The position numbers and the translations under genes were made by a program. The notes below the pieces were generated by a model. The model worked only from the letters and a program-made list of their open reading frames with translations, did no database searches and was not told the DNA's origin. Shown here piece after piece: positions 11,835 to 24,786 of a stretch of DNA of 64,000 bases; position 1 is the stretch's first letter, and the number at the start of each line of letters is the position of its first letter. Origin of the DNA: Congeria kusceri (Eukaryota > Mollusca > Bivalvia > Myida > Dreissenidae); contig CM051026.1 in the NCBI GenBank assembly GCA_027627225.1, positions 10,211,425 through 10,275,424 on the forward strand, given 5' to 3'.

Positions 11835-13045
11835 AGAGGGCAAAATGGCCCTGGGTCGCTCACCTGAGTTGATTGAACCACAATAGCTCGTAAAAGGTTT
11901 ATAGCGTTTTCAGAGATGTGTCAATGGACATCAACAATGGACCACTGGCAGCCATCTTTTTAGTCAATCAAAACAATTTCAATGAATTTAATAAATAGTA
12001 GAAACATGTATGTGAAATGATTTCAAAATCCAACAGTTGATTCAGACAAGAACATTTTCAAATTGATAGAATGTCAACCAAGGAACATTTGTGCAAATTT
12101 ACTTTGAAATTCCGGTCGGTGGTTTCTGACATGAAGATTTCCGAAGTTTTCTGTATAACCATATAATTGAAAATTGACCCACCCCTTGGCGGTCATATTT
12201 TTTTACAAATCAAAATAATTTGAAGAAATTTGGTATAGGGTCACCCAAGGAAAACTGCTTTGAAATTATTTTGAAATCCATTCAGCGGTTTGGGACAAGA
12301 AGATTTTTTTAAGTTTTCTATATAGCCATATAAGAAAAACTGCCCGTCCCGTGGTGGACATGTTTTTGAACAAAATGATTTGAAGACATTTGGTAGAGGG
12401 TAACCAAACGAACATTTCTGTGAAAACAATTTTGAAATCCGGTCAGCAGTTTCTAAGAAGATTTTCAAAGTTTCTATATAGCAAAAAAAAAAACGAAATC
12501 TGCCCTAACCCCTGGCGGCCATGTTTTTTTTTAACGAATCAAAATGATTTGATGAAATTGTGTAGAGGGTCACCAAAGGAACTTCTAAGTGCAATTATTT
12601 TGAAATCCGACTAGGGTTTCTGACGAGATTTTCAAAGTTTTCTACATAGCTATAATAGGAAAACTGCCCACACCCTGAAGGCCATGTTTTTCAAAGGAAT
12701 AAAAAAAAAATGAAAAAAAAATTGTAGAGGGTCACCCTAGGAACATTTTTGTGAAATTATTTTAAAATCCATGTAGTGGTTTCGGACAAGATTTTTTAGT
12801 TTTCCAGTTTTGGATGTTTTGGTCGCCATGGCAACCAGATTTTTATAGCTATTCAAATGACTTGAAGGACTTTAATAAAGAACCATCCCAGGAACATTCC
12901 TACCAAGTTCGCTTAAAATCCGCCAAGCGGTTTCAGAGAAGAAGTTATCTAAAGTAAAAATGTTGACGACGACGAATGACGACGACGATGGACGATGACT
13001 GACCAGAATATCTCACCCTTGAGCATTTTGTGCTCGGTGAGCTAA
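11835..13045 (+). mobile_element. Pearl-like element, second core type
   Basis: Left end AGAGGGCAAAATGGCCCTGG then GTCGCTCACCTGAG; right end TGAGCATTTTGTGCTC then GGTGAGCTAA. These are the same kinds of ends as 6932-10220, but the core is different. Four to five units of about 165 bp carry TTGTAGAGGGTCACCCAAGG, CAGCGGTTT and GGCGGCCATGTTTTT. Just inside the right end is a GACGACGA-rich segment, as in the other two elements. No gene. Confidence 0.7.
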
Positions 13046-13544
13046 CAATAACAGCGTATAAAGGTAAAACACGTGACCATATGTTTTATGGAGAACTTCA
13101 TGTGAGTCTGGTCCTTAAGCTGAGTTACATGTTGTAAACACCTCACCGTTGTTTCACAATTACGATTCTGTTACAGATGCAAATGCACACAGTATAATTC
13201 CTAATCTTCTGTTAACACTATTTTAACATGGAAACAGCACTTTATCCTATTCACATTTTAAGTATCATTTAACAAGTCGTTTGTGAAGTTATACATATCA
13301 TGTGACCTAAAATAAAAAATATATCGATTCGCGATTAAGATTGTTTAGACAACATGTAAACACATTTTTTTAATTAGTTTAATAATATAATAGCGTTGAT
13401 AAATTGATTCACAGAAACCGCAATATTGTAAAGAGATAACACAAAATAATGCGTATGCAAAACTTTTGCATAGCAACAATATATTTCCTGTATAATTCCG
13501 TGCAGTATTTAATGAAGGAATACAACAATTACAGGTGCCCACTC
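13046..13544. other. No gene or clear repeat seen
   Basis: AT-rich sequence between the pearl-like element and the 26-bp array. No supported feature. Confidence 0.5.
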
Positions 13545-14425
13545 GTGCTGGAAAATGTGACACAACCAAAGATGCAACGACGTGACACAACCAAACACTG
13601 CATGGAAGTGACACAACCAAACGGTGCAACGAAGTGACACAACCAAACGGTGCAACACAGTGACACAACCAAACGATTCAACGACGTGACACAACCAAAC
13701 GGTGCACGAAGTGACACACCAAACCATGCAACAAAGTGACACCACCAAAATGATGCAACAAAGTAAAACAACCAAACGAGCAACAAAGTGACACAGTCAA
13801 AATATGCAACAACATGACACAACCAAACGATGCAACAACGTGACACAACCAAGCGATGCATCAACCTGACACAACTAAATGATGCAACAACGCTATATAA
13901 CCAAGCGATGTGACAACGTGAAACAACAAAACGATGCAACAACGTGACACAACCAAGCGATATAACAAAGTGGCACAACCAAACGATGCAACGACCTGAC
14001 ACAATCAAGCGACGCAATGACATCAACGACGCAATTAAGCAACGTAATGACTGAAACAACAAAATGATGCAAAGTGGCACAACCAAACGATGCAACGAAG
14101 TGGCACACCAAACGATGCAACGACGTGACACAACCAAGCGACGCAACGACGTGACACAACCAAGCGACAGAGTGACATGACACGACCAAGTGACGCAACG
14201 AAGTGACACAACCAAGTGACGAAACGACATGACACAACCAAGCGACGCAACGAAATGACACAACCAAGTGACGATACGACATGACAAACAAGCCACGCAA
14301 CGAAGTGACACAACCAAGCGACGCAACGAAGTAACACAACCAAGCGATGCAACGATACGACACAACCAAGCGACGCAACGAAGTGATACAACCAAGCGAC
14401 GCAACGACGTGACACAACCAAACTA
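13545..14425 (+). repeat. 26-bp minisatellite, locus 2
   Basis: About 34 units of the two-part 26-mer; here the second 13-mer is mostly AACGATGCAACGA on the left and AGCGACGCAACGA on the right, giving a gradient of unit types across the array. The 291-codon and other minus-strand frames rich in Val, Cys, Leu and Ser are rotating readings of the repeat and not proteins. Confidence 0.93.
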
Positions 14426-16099
14426 TGAATATAAGTTTTCTTCAACGACATTGTCAATACTTTATATTTATAATGAAGCCATCGAAAGAAAGCGAATATC
14501 ATTGCATATTAGCACATCATGTACACTCAACTAAAAAAGAAATCAGTAAAGAAAAGCATAACTCTGTTAAAATACAAAACAGAATACTGGGGAATGTTGC
14601 ATCTGATACTGGAGTTGGTCGCAAATTTATAGTTCACATTTAAAATGAATATCTTGTAGATTCAAGTCATTAGACTTTAACCAAAATATTGACGTTTTTA
14701 GTTAAGACGCGGTAGCTGGGGCAAGTTGGAAAGCTATATGATTTTTCACAAATCAAATATTTCACACACATGCGAAGAATAGGATCTCATTTGTCACATT
14801 TATACGTATGAAGAATACGACTGGACCAAAACGGTGTATGCGTGAGGATCACAGAAGCCTATGATTTCATTGCATATCAAAACCTGGATGGGATCACAAA
14901 CTTCACAGAAAATGTGAAGAATAAGACTGTGATGTGTGGAGAATAAGATCTCAATTTTCCCACCTGTGAAGAATGAGATTCTATTTTTCACAGATGTGAA
15001 AAATATGGTCCTTCAAAGCTCACATATTCTTAAAATATTCGAGCTAAAACAATAATATAACTGTTTATGAAAGATGATATAAAGAAGTTTAAAAACGAAA
15101 CCTTTTGGTAGCGAAATATTACAGAAATATAATGTAGTTGATTTTATAATCGCATGTTTTGACGTTGAGCTCAAATTTTATCCGTAAAATACATAAACAA
15201 TCATAAGCCATACTAATATAAGTTGGTTTAGTATTATTAAACTCTATAACTTATTTAATTACGTTTTTATTCGCAGGCAAAACAATAAACTATATCCGTG
15301 TGAGCTGAAATGTTATACAAATCGTAACTTCAACCGATTTAGCATTAACACTATAACTAACACACTTATAATCAGGTGGAGTTAACCCAAGGGAAGCAAC
15401 TGCTGCTAGGAAACCGCTACGAAGTAACATCGAGTTGTCTCTCGTGCGAAATAGGTAGCGCATGTTCGTGTCCGCATAAAGTGTATGATGAGGATACATA
15501 TTTTGATAGCAAACACAATAATATAAGAGCTGTATAATCATATTTTAATTGTTTTCATTTTCATGATATTTCGTTATATTACCTTATGGAATTTGCATAA
15601 ATGTTCAATAATGAGTTAGTTTGTAGCAGGCATTACTTTTATTTCAATTAAACAAAATGCAACTATCTATCGAAAACTTATCGGGCAATACAATGATGTA
15701 GTAGGAATTAAATCAATACAAATTAAGCAATCAAATAAACGGCATAACAAAGTATAAAAGCAACAAACATACTGCATGAACTGAAATTGCCGAGGCTTGG
15801 TCATTATTGTCTATATGTATTTTATACGGACATTGGGCAACAGCCCCTATGCAGTCATTATCTCGTAACATGTACGTATAATAAAAAGTGTAGTTGTGCA
15901 ATGCTTGTTCTTCCATACCCTGTCAGAAACATTTTCTTCACCACAAACAATTGGCATTACTATTAGACGCCATGTTTTCCGACGTTGAAATAAAGAAAAG
16001 CGTTAATATTGTTGCATTTGAACAATAATAAATAACTCTATTGTATCAACATGCGTACACGGTATAACAGCAGCGGGGCAAATCGCGTTAATAAAACCG
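14426..16099. other. No gene seen; TGTGAAGAATA-rich repeat at 14760-15010
   Basis: 14760-15010 holds several copies of GTGAAGAATAAGA and TTTTTCACA on both strands. The same motif family recurs at 59720-59890 and 60740-60870. 14426-14640 resembles 57430-57560 (ATTAGCACATC...TACTCAACTAAAAAAGAAA). The remainder is AT-rich without supported features. Confidence 0.55.
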
Positions 16100-16262
16100 T
16101 CTCCGTGGCCAAGTGGTTAGGGCGTTCGCCTACGGAGTGGGAGGTTGAAGGTTCGAGTCTCGCACAGGGCTCGTTCTGATATGGCCAGTTGCCTATCTAG
16201 CAGCTAGTCAAGTCGAAGGGTACCGATTACCTTTTTGCCAAGCGCCCGGCATATTGTATTAA
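16100..16262 (+). mobile_element. tRNA-derived SINE
   Basis: The A box TGGCCAAGTGGTTAGGGCG and the B box GGTTCGAGTCTC are spaced as in a tRNA (about 16107-16160). They are followed by an unrelated body (CTAGCAGCTAGTCAAGTCG, AAGCGCCCGGCA) and a short AT-rich tail. The first and last seven bases of the tRNA-like part do not pair, so it is not a functional tRNA gene. Pol III transcription is inferred from the boxes only. Confidence 0.7.
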
Positions 16263-16317
16263 AACAAACACGTTACTTTACTTAACGTTATAGACGTCAA
16301 AATAACAGGAAACATGC

Positions 16318-17105
16318 GTACACTGACAGTTAATCCAACCAGGCGACACAACAGCGTAAGACAACCAGGCGACACAACGACGGGAACACAACCAGGCGAC
16401 ACAACAACGTAAAACAACCAAAGGACACAACAACGAAAACCAACCAGGCGATACGACAACGAAACACAACCAAGTGTCACAACGATGGAAAACAGTCGAG
16501 CCTCACAACGGCGGTAAACAACCAAGCGTCACAACGACGGAACGCAACCAAGCAACACAACGATGGGACTCAACCAAGTGACACAACTACACAACGACGA
16601 AACTCAACAAAGCGACACAACAACGGAAAACAACCAAGCGACACAACGATGGGAATCAACCAAGAGACACAACTACACAACGACGGAACTCAACAAAGCG
16701 ACACAACGACGGAAAACAACCAAGCGACTCAACGATGGGACTCAGCCAAGAGACAAAACGACGGAACACAACCAAGCAACACAACGACGGAAAACAACAA
16801 AGCGACACAAAGGCCGGACAAAACCCGGCGACACAACGACGAAATTCAACGAGGAGACACAACGACGGAAGTCAACCAAGCGTCACAACAACTTATTACA
16901 TCCAAGCAACACAACGACGGAACACAACCAAGCGACACAACGACGGAACACAACCAAGCGACACAACGACGGAACACAACCAAGCGACACAAAGGCCGGA
17001 CACAACCAAGCGACACAACGACGGAACTCAACCAAGAAACATAACAACAAAACGAAACTCAACCAAGAGACAAAACGGCCGGACACAACTATGCGACATA
17101 ATTTT
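16318..17105 (+). repeat. 26-bp minisatellite, locus 3
   Basis: About 30 units; the dominant 13-mers are CGGAACACAACCA and AGCGACACAACGA. A block at 16565-16640 recurs at 16670-16730. Plus-strand frames of 131-182 codons rich in Thr, Gln and Asn, and minus-strand frames rich in Cys and Val, all come from this repeat. Confidence 0.93.
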
Positions 17106-17919
17106 TCATAAACCTAGCGTGCGCACATTCTGAGCTATCGCAGGATCAAGGCTTTCACTGACAGTAGGACGGACATTATAATTTCAGATTCTGTTTCTAC
17201 ATGCTAACCTTTTTCGTTGAATTTTACAACATCAAAATCATACACGAAATAAAGTTGCAGCATGATTATTTCTATGTGTACAATTACCAACACTTTTGTT
17301 ACAACAGCATCATGTCGCAGTGATGTAATTCATGTGAGATCCGCCTTTCGATCGGAAGATCGTGAGATTGATCCCTTCTCCGGGAGCCTTCAAATGATCT
17401 TAATTAATATTCATCGCGTTGTGGTTCTTCCCTGGAAACGGACTTGAAAGTGTCTCAATAAGCATTTGTCTTTCGACACTCTATCTTTAATATATAAATG
17501 AATTGTTAAACTAAACTTGACAGTCCATAATGACATCAAATTATGTTTGTACAATGTTGACTTTCTTCGTGAATGTTTAACCCAATCAAAATAAGTCCAG
17601 GATAACAATGTAGTGTGATTCATGTTTTTGTGCAATATTACTTTTGTTGCCATAGCAACCACAGTTTAGTAAGACAAAACAGAACAACAACGTGTATTAT
17701 AACCTCATTACTCCCTCTTTAAGCAATCATACATCAAGTTATTGTACGATCCTCGAAGAAAGAGACAGACAATTATTACTTCTGGTCCATATTCCAGAAA
17801 CATCGTAAGTGGAATCTTATCTTTAAATTACCATTTTTCGTTAGCATGTAATTCCATGTTAAAATCACAGTGGACTTAGTATTTATTAATGTTCAACTTA
17901 TTATAAATTTAAAAAATAT
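17106..17919. other. No gene seen; weak tRNA-like patch at 17315-17395
   Basis: GATCGTGAGATTGATCCC near 17360 is a degenerate B-box-like sequence and may mark an old SINE. Nothing else can be supported. Confidence 0.35.
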
Positions 17920-18245
17920 TTGTTCAATGTATCGTTGTTTATCGGTCAATAAACAGCGATTCGAAGTTTTGATGCTTAGCAATTAAACCACAGGGGCGTT
18001 AGCCAGAGTTGTTTAATAGCCATGCATCAGAACGACAAAAAGTTTCTTACTGGCCGATAAACAGAGATAATGCGAAAATGATTTCGATTCTAACAAGATT
18101 GACATATATTTATTGCAATTGTAATTGGCACTACTTTTTACTATGCTCCCATCGGATTCGGAACTTCTCTTTGCGTTGTTTATTGGGTAGTTAAACAACG
18201 AGAATTTTGTTATTTGTCTATAGAAAAATTAGCGAGTATATATCC
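17920..18245. mobile_element. Foldback element fragment, ATTCTAACATGA family
   Basis: Carries ATCGTTGTTTATCGG, AAACAGCGATTCGAAG, TTTTGATGCTTAGCAATT, the centre GGGGCGTTAGCC and the right-arm landmark TTGTCTATAGAAAAATTAGC. The left arm is missing. Matching short open frames on both strands reflect the palindromic build. Confidence 0.65.
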
Positions 18246-19144
18246 TGTTAAAATTGATTATATAAAAGTAAAAATGTTACAGTGAGTAATAAACTAGACT
18301 AGTGTACATATTTGGAACAAACTTGAACATAATCTATATTTTCTGGAAATATAAATGTTATAATAACTTAATTTTAGCAGTATCCTTATGTTGGGCATTA
18401 GTTCGATTACAATGACATATCATTCTGTTGATATCACAACTTGTATACACGAAATAAATGTTGTTACGTTCATTATTTATTCGCAAACGCTGGTGACACG
18501 AAAGTATTTACGTAGATCTACACCAGAATGCAACCATGTCTGAAGCATGAAACAAAAACAGCAAGACGTTACAGAGCATGTGCGAGTGAACGCAAGTAGG
18601 AGAAATCAACCACCTCTGTCGCCTTCGAAAATACACAGAGTAAAACGAAACATGTTTTGCGCCTAAGTAAAGCTGATTAACAATGATCAGTACTATAATA
18701 ACTGATAAAGAACATGACTACTCAAGGCGAGTGTTCATTCTACATCAATTATACTACTGTTTATACTCATAAGAATTCAATATATTTTATAAGGGAACAT
18801 GTCTACTTCAAAAATTGGACTTCAACGCACTTTCATACTCAGACTGACTTTAATTTAAATTAATTTCCACCAAGAAAACTGTTTCTCAATGTGTTTCTCA
18901 GCGTGAACTCCTGACACAATATATGACACGTGAAAACAGTCCTGTAATTGCTGCCGCAGTGTAAAACTGGACGTTGTTTTAATTTACTTACGTTCCTCGC
19001 AGATATTGCTGATTCATCAATACTCGACAAGCATTTTGGTTATGCGTGTAATGAAGACAAAACTCTTATCAAAGAACCAGCATAAGTAGTCATTGAAAAT
19101 AGACAAAACAATGGCTAAACGCGTTTATTGTCAACTGGTCAAGG
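18246..19144. other. No gene or repeat seen
   Basis: AT-rich stretch with no supported open frame, RNA gene or obvious repeat. Confidence 0.5.
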
Positions 19145-19525
19145 GCGAACACATACACGTTCATCGGCGGACACACACATTTTCATCGGCGGACACACAC
19201 ATTTTCATCGGCAGACACATACACGTTCATCGGCGGACACATACACGTTCAAAGGCGAACACATACACGTTCATCGGCGGACACACACATGTTAAAGGGC
19301 GGACAATTACACGTTTATAAGCGGACACATACACGTTCAAAGGCGAACACATACACGTTCATCGGTGGACACACACATGTTCAAGGGCGGACACATACAC
19401 GTTCATAGGCGGAGGCGGACACATATACGTTTAAACGCGAACACATACATGTTCAAAGGCGGACAAACACATGTTCATACGTGCTCATCGGCGGACACAT
19501 ACATGTTCATACATGCACATCTGCG
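19145..19525 (+). repeat. 22-bp tandem array
   Basis: About 17 imperfect units of 22 bp around GGCGGACACATACACGTTCA, with TTCATCGG variants. It shares the 16-base core TTCATCGGCSGACACA with the 24-bp array at 25060-25740, so the two arrays are related but have different unit lengths. Downstream, 19540-19800 matches the cagacgac module of the composite repeat. Confidence 0.88.
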
Positions 19526-19983
19526 GACACGCACGTAACTGTAACACCGGTTCACGTGTACCAGTATATACTGAGAAAGACGGTGATGGAGATGGCAGGA
19601 CGGTCAATAAGCGTCATGGGTTTTCGGTTTGTAGACTTACAATGAAACGCGTGCAGAGGTGCAGACTTCAATTTATGCAGACGACAGTTGCACGTGTTCA
19701 GAACGAGGCTGGAATGGAAGACCAATCGGACTTGAGGACGTAGGGTGGCCTGGACAAAACGTCCTTCAAGACCTCAAGCGAGCAGTTACATTTAGTCCCT
19801 ATCATATTTATATTGTAATGATTCTGGATATTAAATATTTATTTGCACGGGAAATGTTGTAGTCAACTGAAAAGGTAAAATTATCCAGCATTTTTACGGC
19901 TTTTCGTCGATATTTTTAAAGCATGTGTTTCACTTACATAGTGATAACAATACGTAAAAATAAGCATTAATCTGTCTGGTCGA

Positions 19984-20045
19984 GTGGTTAGCGCAACCGA
20001 CGTTTGATCTGAAGGTCATAGGTTCGATACTCGGTGGAGGCATTT
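19984..20045 (+). other. tRNA-like sequence (pseudo-tRNA or SINE head)
   Basis: TGGTCGAGTGGTTAGCGCA fits an A box and AGGTTCGATACTCG fits a B box, with tRNA-like spacing. The acceptor ends do not form a convincing 7-bp stem, so I do not call a tRNA gene or assign an anticodon. An exact palindrome begins at the next base. Confidence 0.55.
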
Positions 20046-20137
20046 TGTTTTATTATACTTTTCATGACTGAATATTTGAACTAGTTAGTCTGGACTAACT
20101 AGTTCAAATATTCAGTCATGAAAAGTATAATAAAACA
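20046..20137. repeat. Exact palindrome, 45-bp arms, 2-bp spacer
   Basis: Arms 20046-20090 and 20093-20137 are perfect reverse complements around TG. It is AT-rich and begins TGTTTTATTATAC directly after the tRNA-like sequence. It could form a cruciform or hairpin RNA; lack of any mismatch implies recent origin or an assembly/fold-back artefact. Confidence 0.85.
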
Positions 20138-20300
20138 CGTAAATAAACAATAAAATCTGGATCCTTTAGATTATTCAGTTAATACATTGAATGACATTTT
20201 TCAAAAATTTGCGAATAAATCCCTTTGAGTTAAGTTTTGCGAAATTCAATCTACTTGGAGGCGTTTCACCAATGGTAGTATAATCAGTCGTACACTACGA

Positions 20301-21000
20301 TTAATACCCCTATTATGCAGACATCACGAATCCCACGAATCGCCCAAAATTGGTAAATTTTAGATTTCGTAGTTGCATCGTAATAAGGCTGTGAAGTTCT
20401 TACATTGTTTCGTATCTGTTCGTAGTCCAACCTTGCTATTCTTGAGCAGTCGGGTATTCGTGACAACATTTTTGAATTGTTCAAAATATTGGCCACGAAC
20501 TTACGAATCCAAAAATCCCGATTCCAAAATAATTCGTTACAAATACATAATGCATTCTTATGTATCGTAACTGAGTCGTAATCGATTCGTAGGTATTCGT
20601 AGTTATTCTTTACTCATTCGGGGATTTGATAATTCGCGGCTTGACCACGAATCGGCTACGAACCTGTCACGAATATGCCCGCCAAAAAAGAATTTCAAAA
20701 GATAATTTTATGCGTACCTAATTCGTACATGCATTCGGCGTATTCTTTACAGATACGTTAATGATTCCTAACGTTGACAAAGACGTCGTAATAGATTCGT
20801 GTAAATCGTAGTAAATTCTTGACAACATTTTTGCCATTCCAGCCGAATCCCACGAATATTCGTAACACCATCCTACATCGTAGCTGAATCGTAGAACGCA
20901 CAATTTGGAACAGAAAATGTCACGAATCTTCACGAATCATAAATTTCAATCATACGTGGCGATTCGCAGGATTCGTGGCGTGTATGGAATATGCGATTAA
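20301..21000. mobile_element. 700-bp inverted-repeat MITE rich in ATTCGT/TCGTAG
   Basis: The ends are inverted repeats over about 45 bp (left ...CACGAATCCCACGAATCGCC; right, reverse complement, ...CACGAATCCTGCGAATCGCC). Both sides carry the direct repeat CGATTAAT (20298-20305, 20994-21001), compatible with an 8-bp target duplication or a TTAA site. The interior is packed with ACGAAT/ATTCGT and CGTAG/CTACG on both strands. No transposase frame. Confidence 0.65.
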
Positions 21001-22136
21001 TCCAATAGGAAACGGAATTCATGATAAATTCGGGGACAAAATGAAACATTTCAATAAAATAAGGGAGGTAACCACGCATGAAGTTTGTCAAAGAGTAAAA
21101 TCTTGTAGTCGCCCTTGCGGACCGGATAGCATTCGATTTCTAATACATCTTAAATCGCAAACTCTTACAAAAAAACGAGCCGTACTACAGTGTAGACACT
21201 TTTTATTAATTAAATTTACTAACTAAATGCTGAATTATACATTGAAAACTGGGAAATGTAAAGAATAAAATGGAGAATCGCACAATCATTAAGCTTGAAT
21301 GATTTGTAATAAATAAATATAAGTATTGTCATTAGAACTAGAAATCACTCGGACAGTGTGCTTAGTGTCTATTAATTATCAGCTGTATTACAAAATATTG
21401 TTCACGGAACTGTGACGGATTCACCGAGTCTATGCAGTTTTTTTAAATACTAAACTTTTAACTTTAATACAATATTTCAGTTTTACTTAAAGGGACGTGT
21501 TCATTTTTATTTTTTTTTTTGAAATTTGCTACAAAATGTCTTAACTTGAAAGATTTAAGCATCGGAACTAAAGGGCTCAAGTATAAAGGTGTTTGAAAGG
21601 GATAAAATAGAAAAGAAAAAAAAGTTGCTCCCACAGGGGTTCCAACCTCAGACCTCTGATCAAAAGGCAAAACGCCTTAACCACTCGGCCTTTCAGATTG
21701 ATAAATCTAAGCTTACAGTATATTACTTTGTCTGTAGTGTTATTTCGTTCCTTTATATACACTATTCTTATATTTTTGGAATCTGTGACAAAAAGTTGGG
21801 AAACTGTCAATTCGTCAATCTGTGAACAGGTCCCTTTAAGTTGTCTCTGGAATACAACCCATTATTAAATACTCAAAACACAACAAACGGCCCTGATTGC
21901 GTAGTGTTTTGGCAGATGATTGAATATAGTGAAACCTAATAGCGGTGTACAATGCAATGCAATGTCATTGCAAGTTTAAACATTAACGAATACAATAAAA
22001 ATATGTTTCACACCATTTGTGTGTTGTGGTTGTTTTACTTAATTTGGGTATTTCCAACACACCAATTTAAGTTGAATGGAGTGACATTGTTTTAAGTACA
22101 CAGTTATATCGTTTATAATCAGCAAGATATCGGTAA
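21001..22136. other. No gene seen; minus-strand tRNA-like patch at 21625-21700
   Basis: Read on the minus strand, 21700-21625 contains AGGCCGAGTGGTTAAGGCG (A box) and a degenerate B box GAGGTTGGAACCCC, consistent with a tRNA-derived SINE or pseudo-tRNA. The rest is AT-rich with short frames only. Confidence 0.45.
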
Positions 22137-22722
22137 GGCCGTTTTTCCATAATGTCCGTATCTGAATCCGCATTCGCATATACGCATCCGCAAAAAAAAT
22201 CGAACAAGTTGAAAACAGTTGGACCGTTTCCATATGTCCGTAGTCCGTATCCCCAAAGCGCATCCGCAAAAGCCGTCCACAAAAAATCGCTCGTTGATAG
22301 TTTTTATGTCGATGCGGACGACCCGGTAGCTAACTTAGCATGTTAAACATATGGCTGTTAAACATAAGACAATATCCTAGATACACCTGGATAACTCAAC
22401 CTAAGACTCACTGAGACCAATAAATCGATAATAACGGGTAACCTTTTAATGCGCCATGCTTGACGCTGTAGATGTACATGTTTAATTCTTTATTTTGTTC
22501 AAATCCACCACCTGTGAATGTGTTCGCATACTGCGATAAAATATTTGCAGACGACTTAATTAAAAAAGTTTCTATTCTTCAAACGCAGGCCTCTAAACAC
22601 TTTGAAAATCGACACAAAACTAAAATATTCGACAATTAAAGCGGATGCAGAGAAAAGCGCCTTCCGCATATAATAATGTGGATAAGGATACGCTTGCGGA
22701 TGCGGACAAATGGAAAATTCTG
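22137..22722. mobile_element. Possible inverted-repeat element with TTTCCATNNTGTCCG ends
   Basis: Left end TTTTTCCATAATGTCCGTAT and the reverse complement of the right end TTTTCCATTTGTCCGCATCC match. Between them are GCATCCGCAAAA-type repeats. Boundaries and target duplication are unclear, so this is tentative. Confidence 0.4.
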
Positions 22723-24284
22723 GAATTTTTTTTATAGTGCTCCTTTTGGGCTGTGTCTGTGACGCGACATCTATTTAAAGAACGGGTCAAAGCGCTTGTT
22801 TACGTCCGAGACTGCCACGGAATTCACGATATCCTCGTGCACAGTCTACATGTACATTCAGCGTCAGCTTGCAGCATCGATCGATAAATTACGATGTGCA
22901 CAAGGAAACCGTGAAACGCGTGGGTTACAATTAATGCAATCGAAAACCTGGGGCGGCATCATAAATCTTCTGAGAAAGATCATAATTTAGGATACAAAAA
23001 AGTAAAAAATTAAGATTAAGGTTTACGTGAAATGAACATACAAAAGAAGAATTTGTCACAGTTTTACAAGAATACTCTTTTTTTTTTATTGAACTCGAAC
23101 TATAACTGAAATGGTCACAGACTTTACGGTTTACGGGTTGATTTTACGATTTTAAGACATCGACTAACGTGTTCACTAAAATGCTTTACGAGTACATGCA
23201 CAGACACATAAGGCCAAACAAACCAATGCTTGGTTTCCGCTGACATCTCTAACAAAATCCAGGAGGGGATGTTAAATATAACTATTTTTGTCTTTAACTT
23301 TTTTTTCTTCGCAGCATATTCACCACACAGTTTAAGTATATTGGACAGCATGCGTAATGTGTAAATGCCTCCCAAAAAAGAAACTGTACCTTAACTATAA
23401 ATAAGGTCATAGAAAAAGAGATTTCTGGCAAGACACTTCTAATATAAGCGAAAACTGCCGAAAATCAGAAAAATTTAATGATTGATAGGCAAAGAAACTT
23501 TTAGGGTCGCCAGAAAAAAATAGGAAGGAGGGGAGGGTCGGGTAAGCGGAACCCAACGACTTTTTTTACGCCTAATACTTGCTCAAATATGGCTGTGACC
23601 TGTGATGTTCTTGTTATTGTTTCACGTAGGTTCACGTTAACGTCCATGCTACAATTACTTGTTCAATTCGTAAGCTATTATATTTAAGAAATGCTTTTCG
23701 ATTTATCGTTGTTTATTGTCCGATAAACAACGATAATGCGAAAATTGTTTTGATGCTAACATGATATGACAAATAATTTTGCAATTTTAATGAGAACTAC
23801 ATTTTACTACGCTCCGCTCACAATCGGCACTGCTTTTTACTTTGTTTACAGGATAGACTAACAAAAACATTTTTGTTATTTGTCTACAGAACAATTATAG
23901 AGTAATTAATTCATTTTAGAATTAAATGTAAAGATAGGACAGAAGTCAAGGAAAGACATACTTTGTAAAATCGCACCTGTTTTACGTGGTGCTGTTAAAT
24001 GACAAATTATAAACACAACTATAATTATTAGTGTAAGAATAATGCAGTCAGCTGGATTAATTTCTTTATACTTATAAGCATTATAACATTAAGGCTACTA
24101 CTTATTGATTATTTAAAAGTTGGTAGATGTTTCCGTGTGCCAGATTTTCGACATTTTCAAGTGGAACGAAATATATTAAACACCCGTACCATTTAATACG
24201 TTACACGTAATAAAATTTTTCGAAACATAGAAACAACAAATATGCCAGCACGCAAAGTTAAAACTGAAACAAACCTGACTGGAA
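22723..24284. other. Mostly unexplained; foldback fragment at 23690-23905
   Basis: 23690-23905 is an ATTCTAACATGA-family fragment (TTTATCGTTGTTTATTG, TTTGTCTACAGAACAATT). Around 23480-23560 a GGGTCG-rich patch resembles low-copy repeats near 34020 and 61300. No supported gene. Confidence 0.5.
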
Positions 24285-24540
24285 ATACCAACCCATTCTT
24301 AGTCTTAAAAATAAAGAGCAGACTTAGACTCAAGAAAATATACTTCTACGTTTGCAAATATTCTGGATCCCAATGTTGCTCATGTCCTAACAAATCGTTC
24401 TAACTAAAGAATGCTGTAATTAGAGTCGATGGATACCGAGTAAGATTTAAATTTGCAGCGTTCTTAGAACATAAACGTTTAAAGAACATTCTTTATTGTA
24501 AGTCTTAAGTCTAAGAATAGGTTGGTGAATACGGGCCCAA
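24285..24540. mobile_element. MITE-like element, second copy of the 298-548 family
   Basis: Matches 298-548 over most of its length, with inner CTTAAG-containing inverted repeats and the end GTGAATACGGGCCC. Confidence 0.55.
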
Positions 24541-24786
24541 ATCAGATGTCAATGTTTACAGCATTTGCACTTTGTTGCGTTTCAATTCAGCAAAGTATGG
24601 ATCATATTCGACATGTGTTCCATATATCTTGCAAACATAGTCCTAGTATATTATTGTTGTGATAAAATAGTCTACATTTATATTAAAACAACTGATGCAT
24701 GCCTCTGCAAATTTAGATCGCCAACGTTTAATTCACATAGAGAAGCATTTAGTATTTTAAATGTTCTGAAGAAATAAACGAAATAC

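Noticed and set aside
16100..16172. Functional tRNA gene
   Set aside because: A and B boxes are good, but the acceptor ends do not pair and SINE-like sequence follows. The same reasoning applies at 19984-20045 and 21625-21700.
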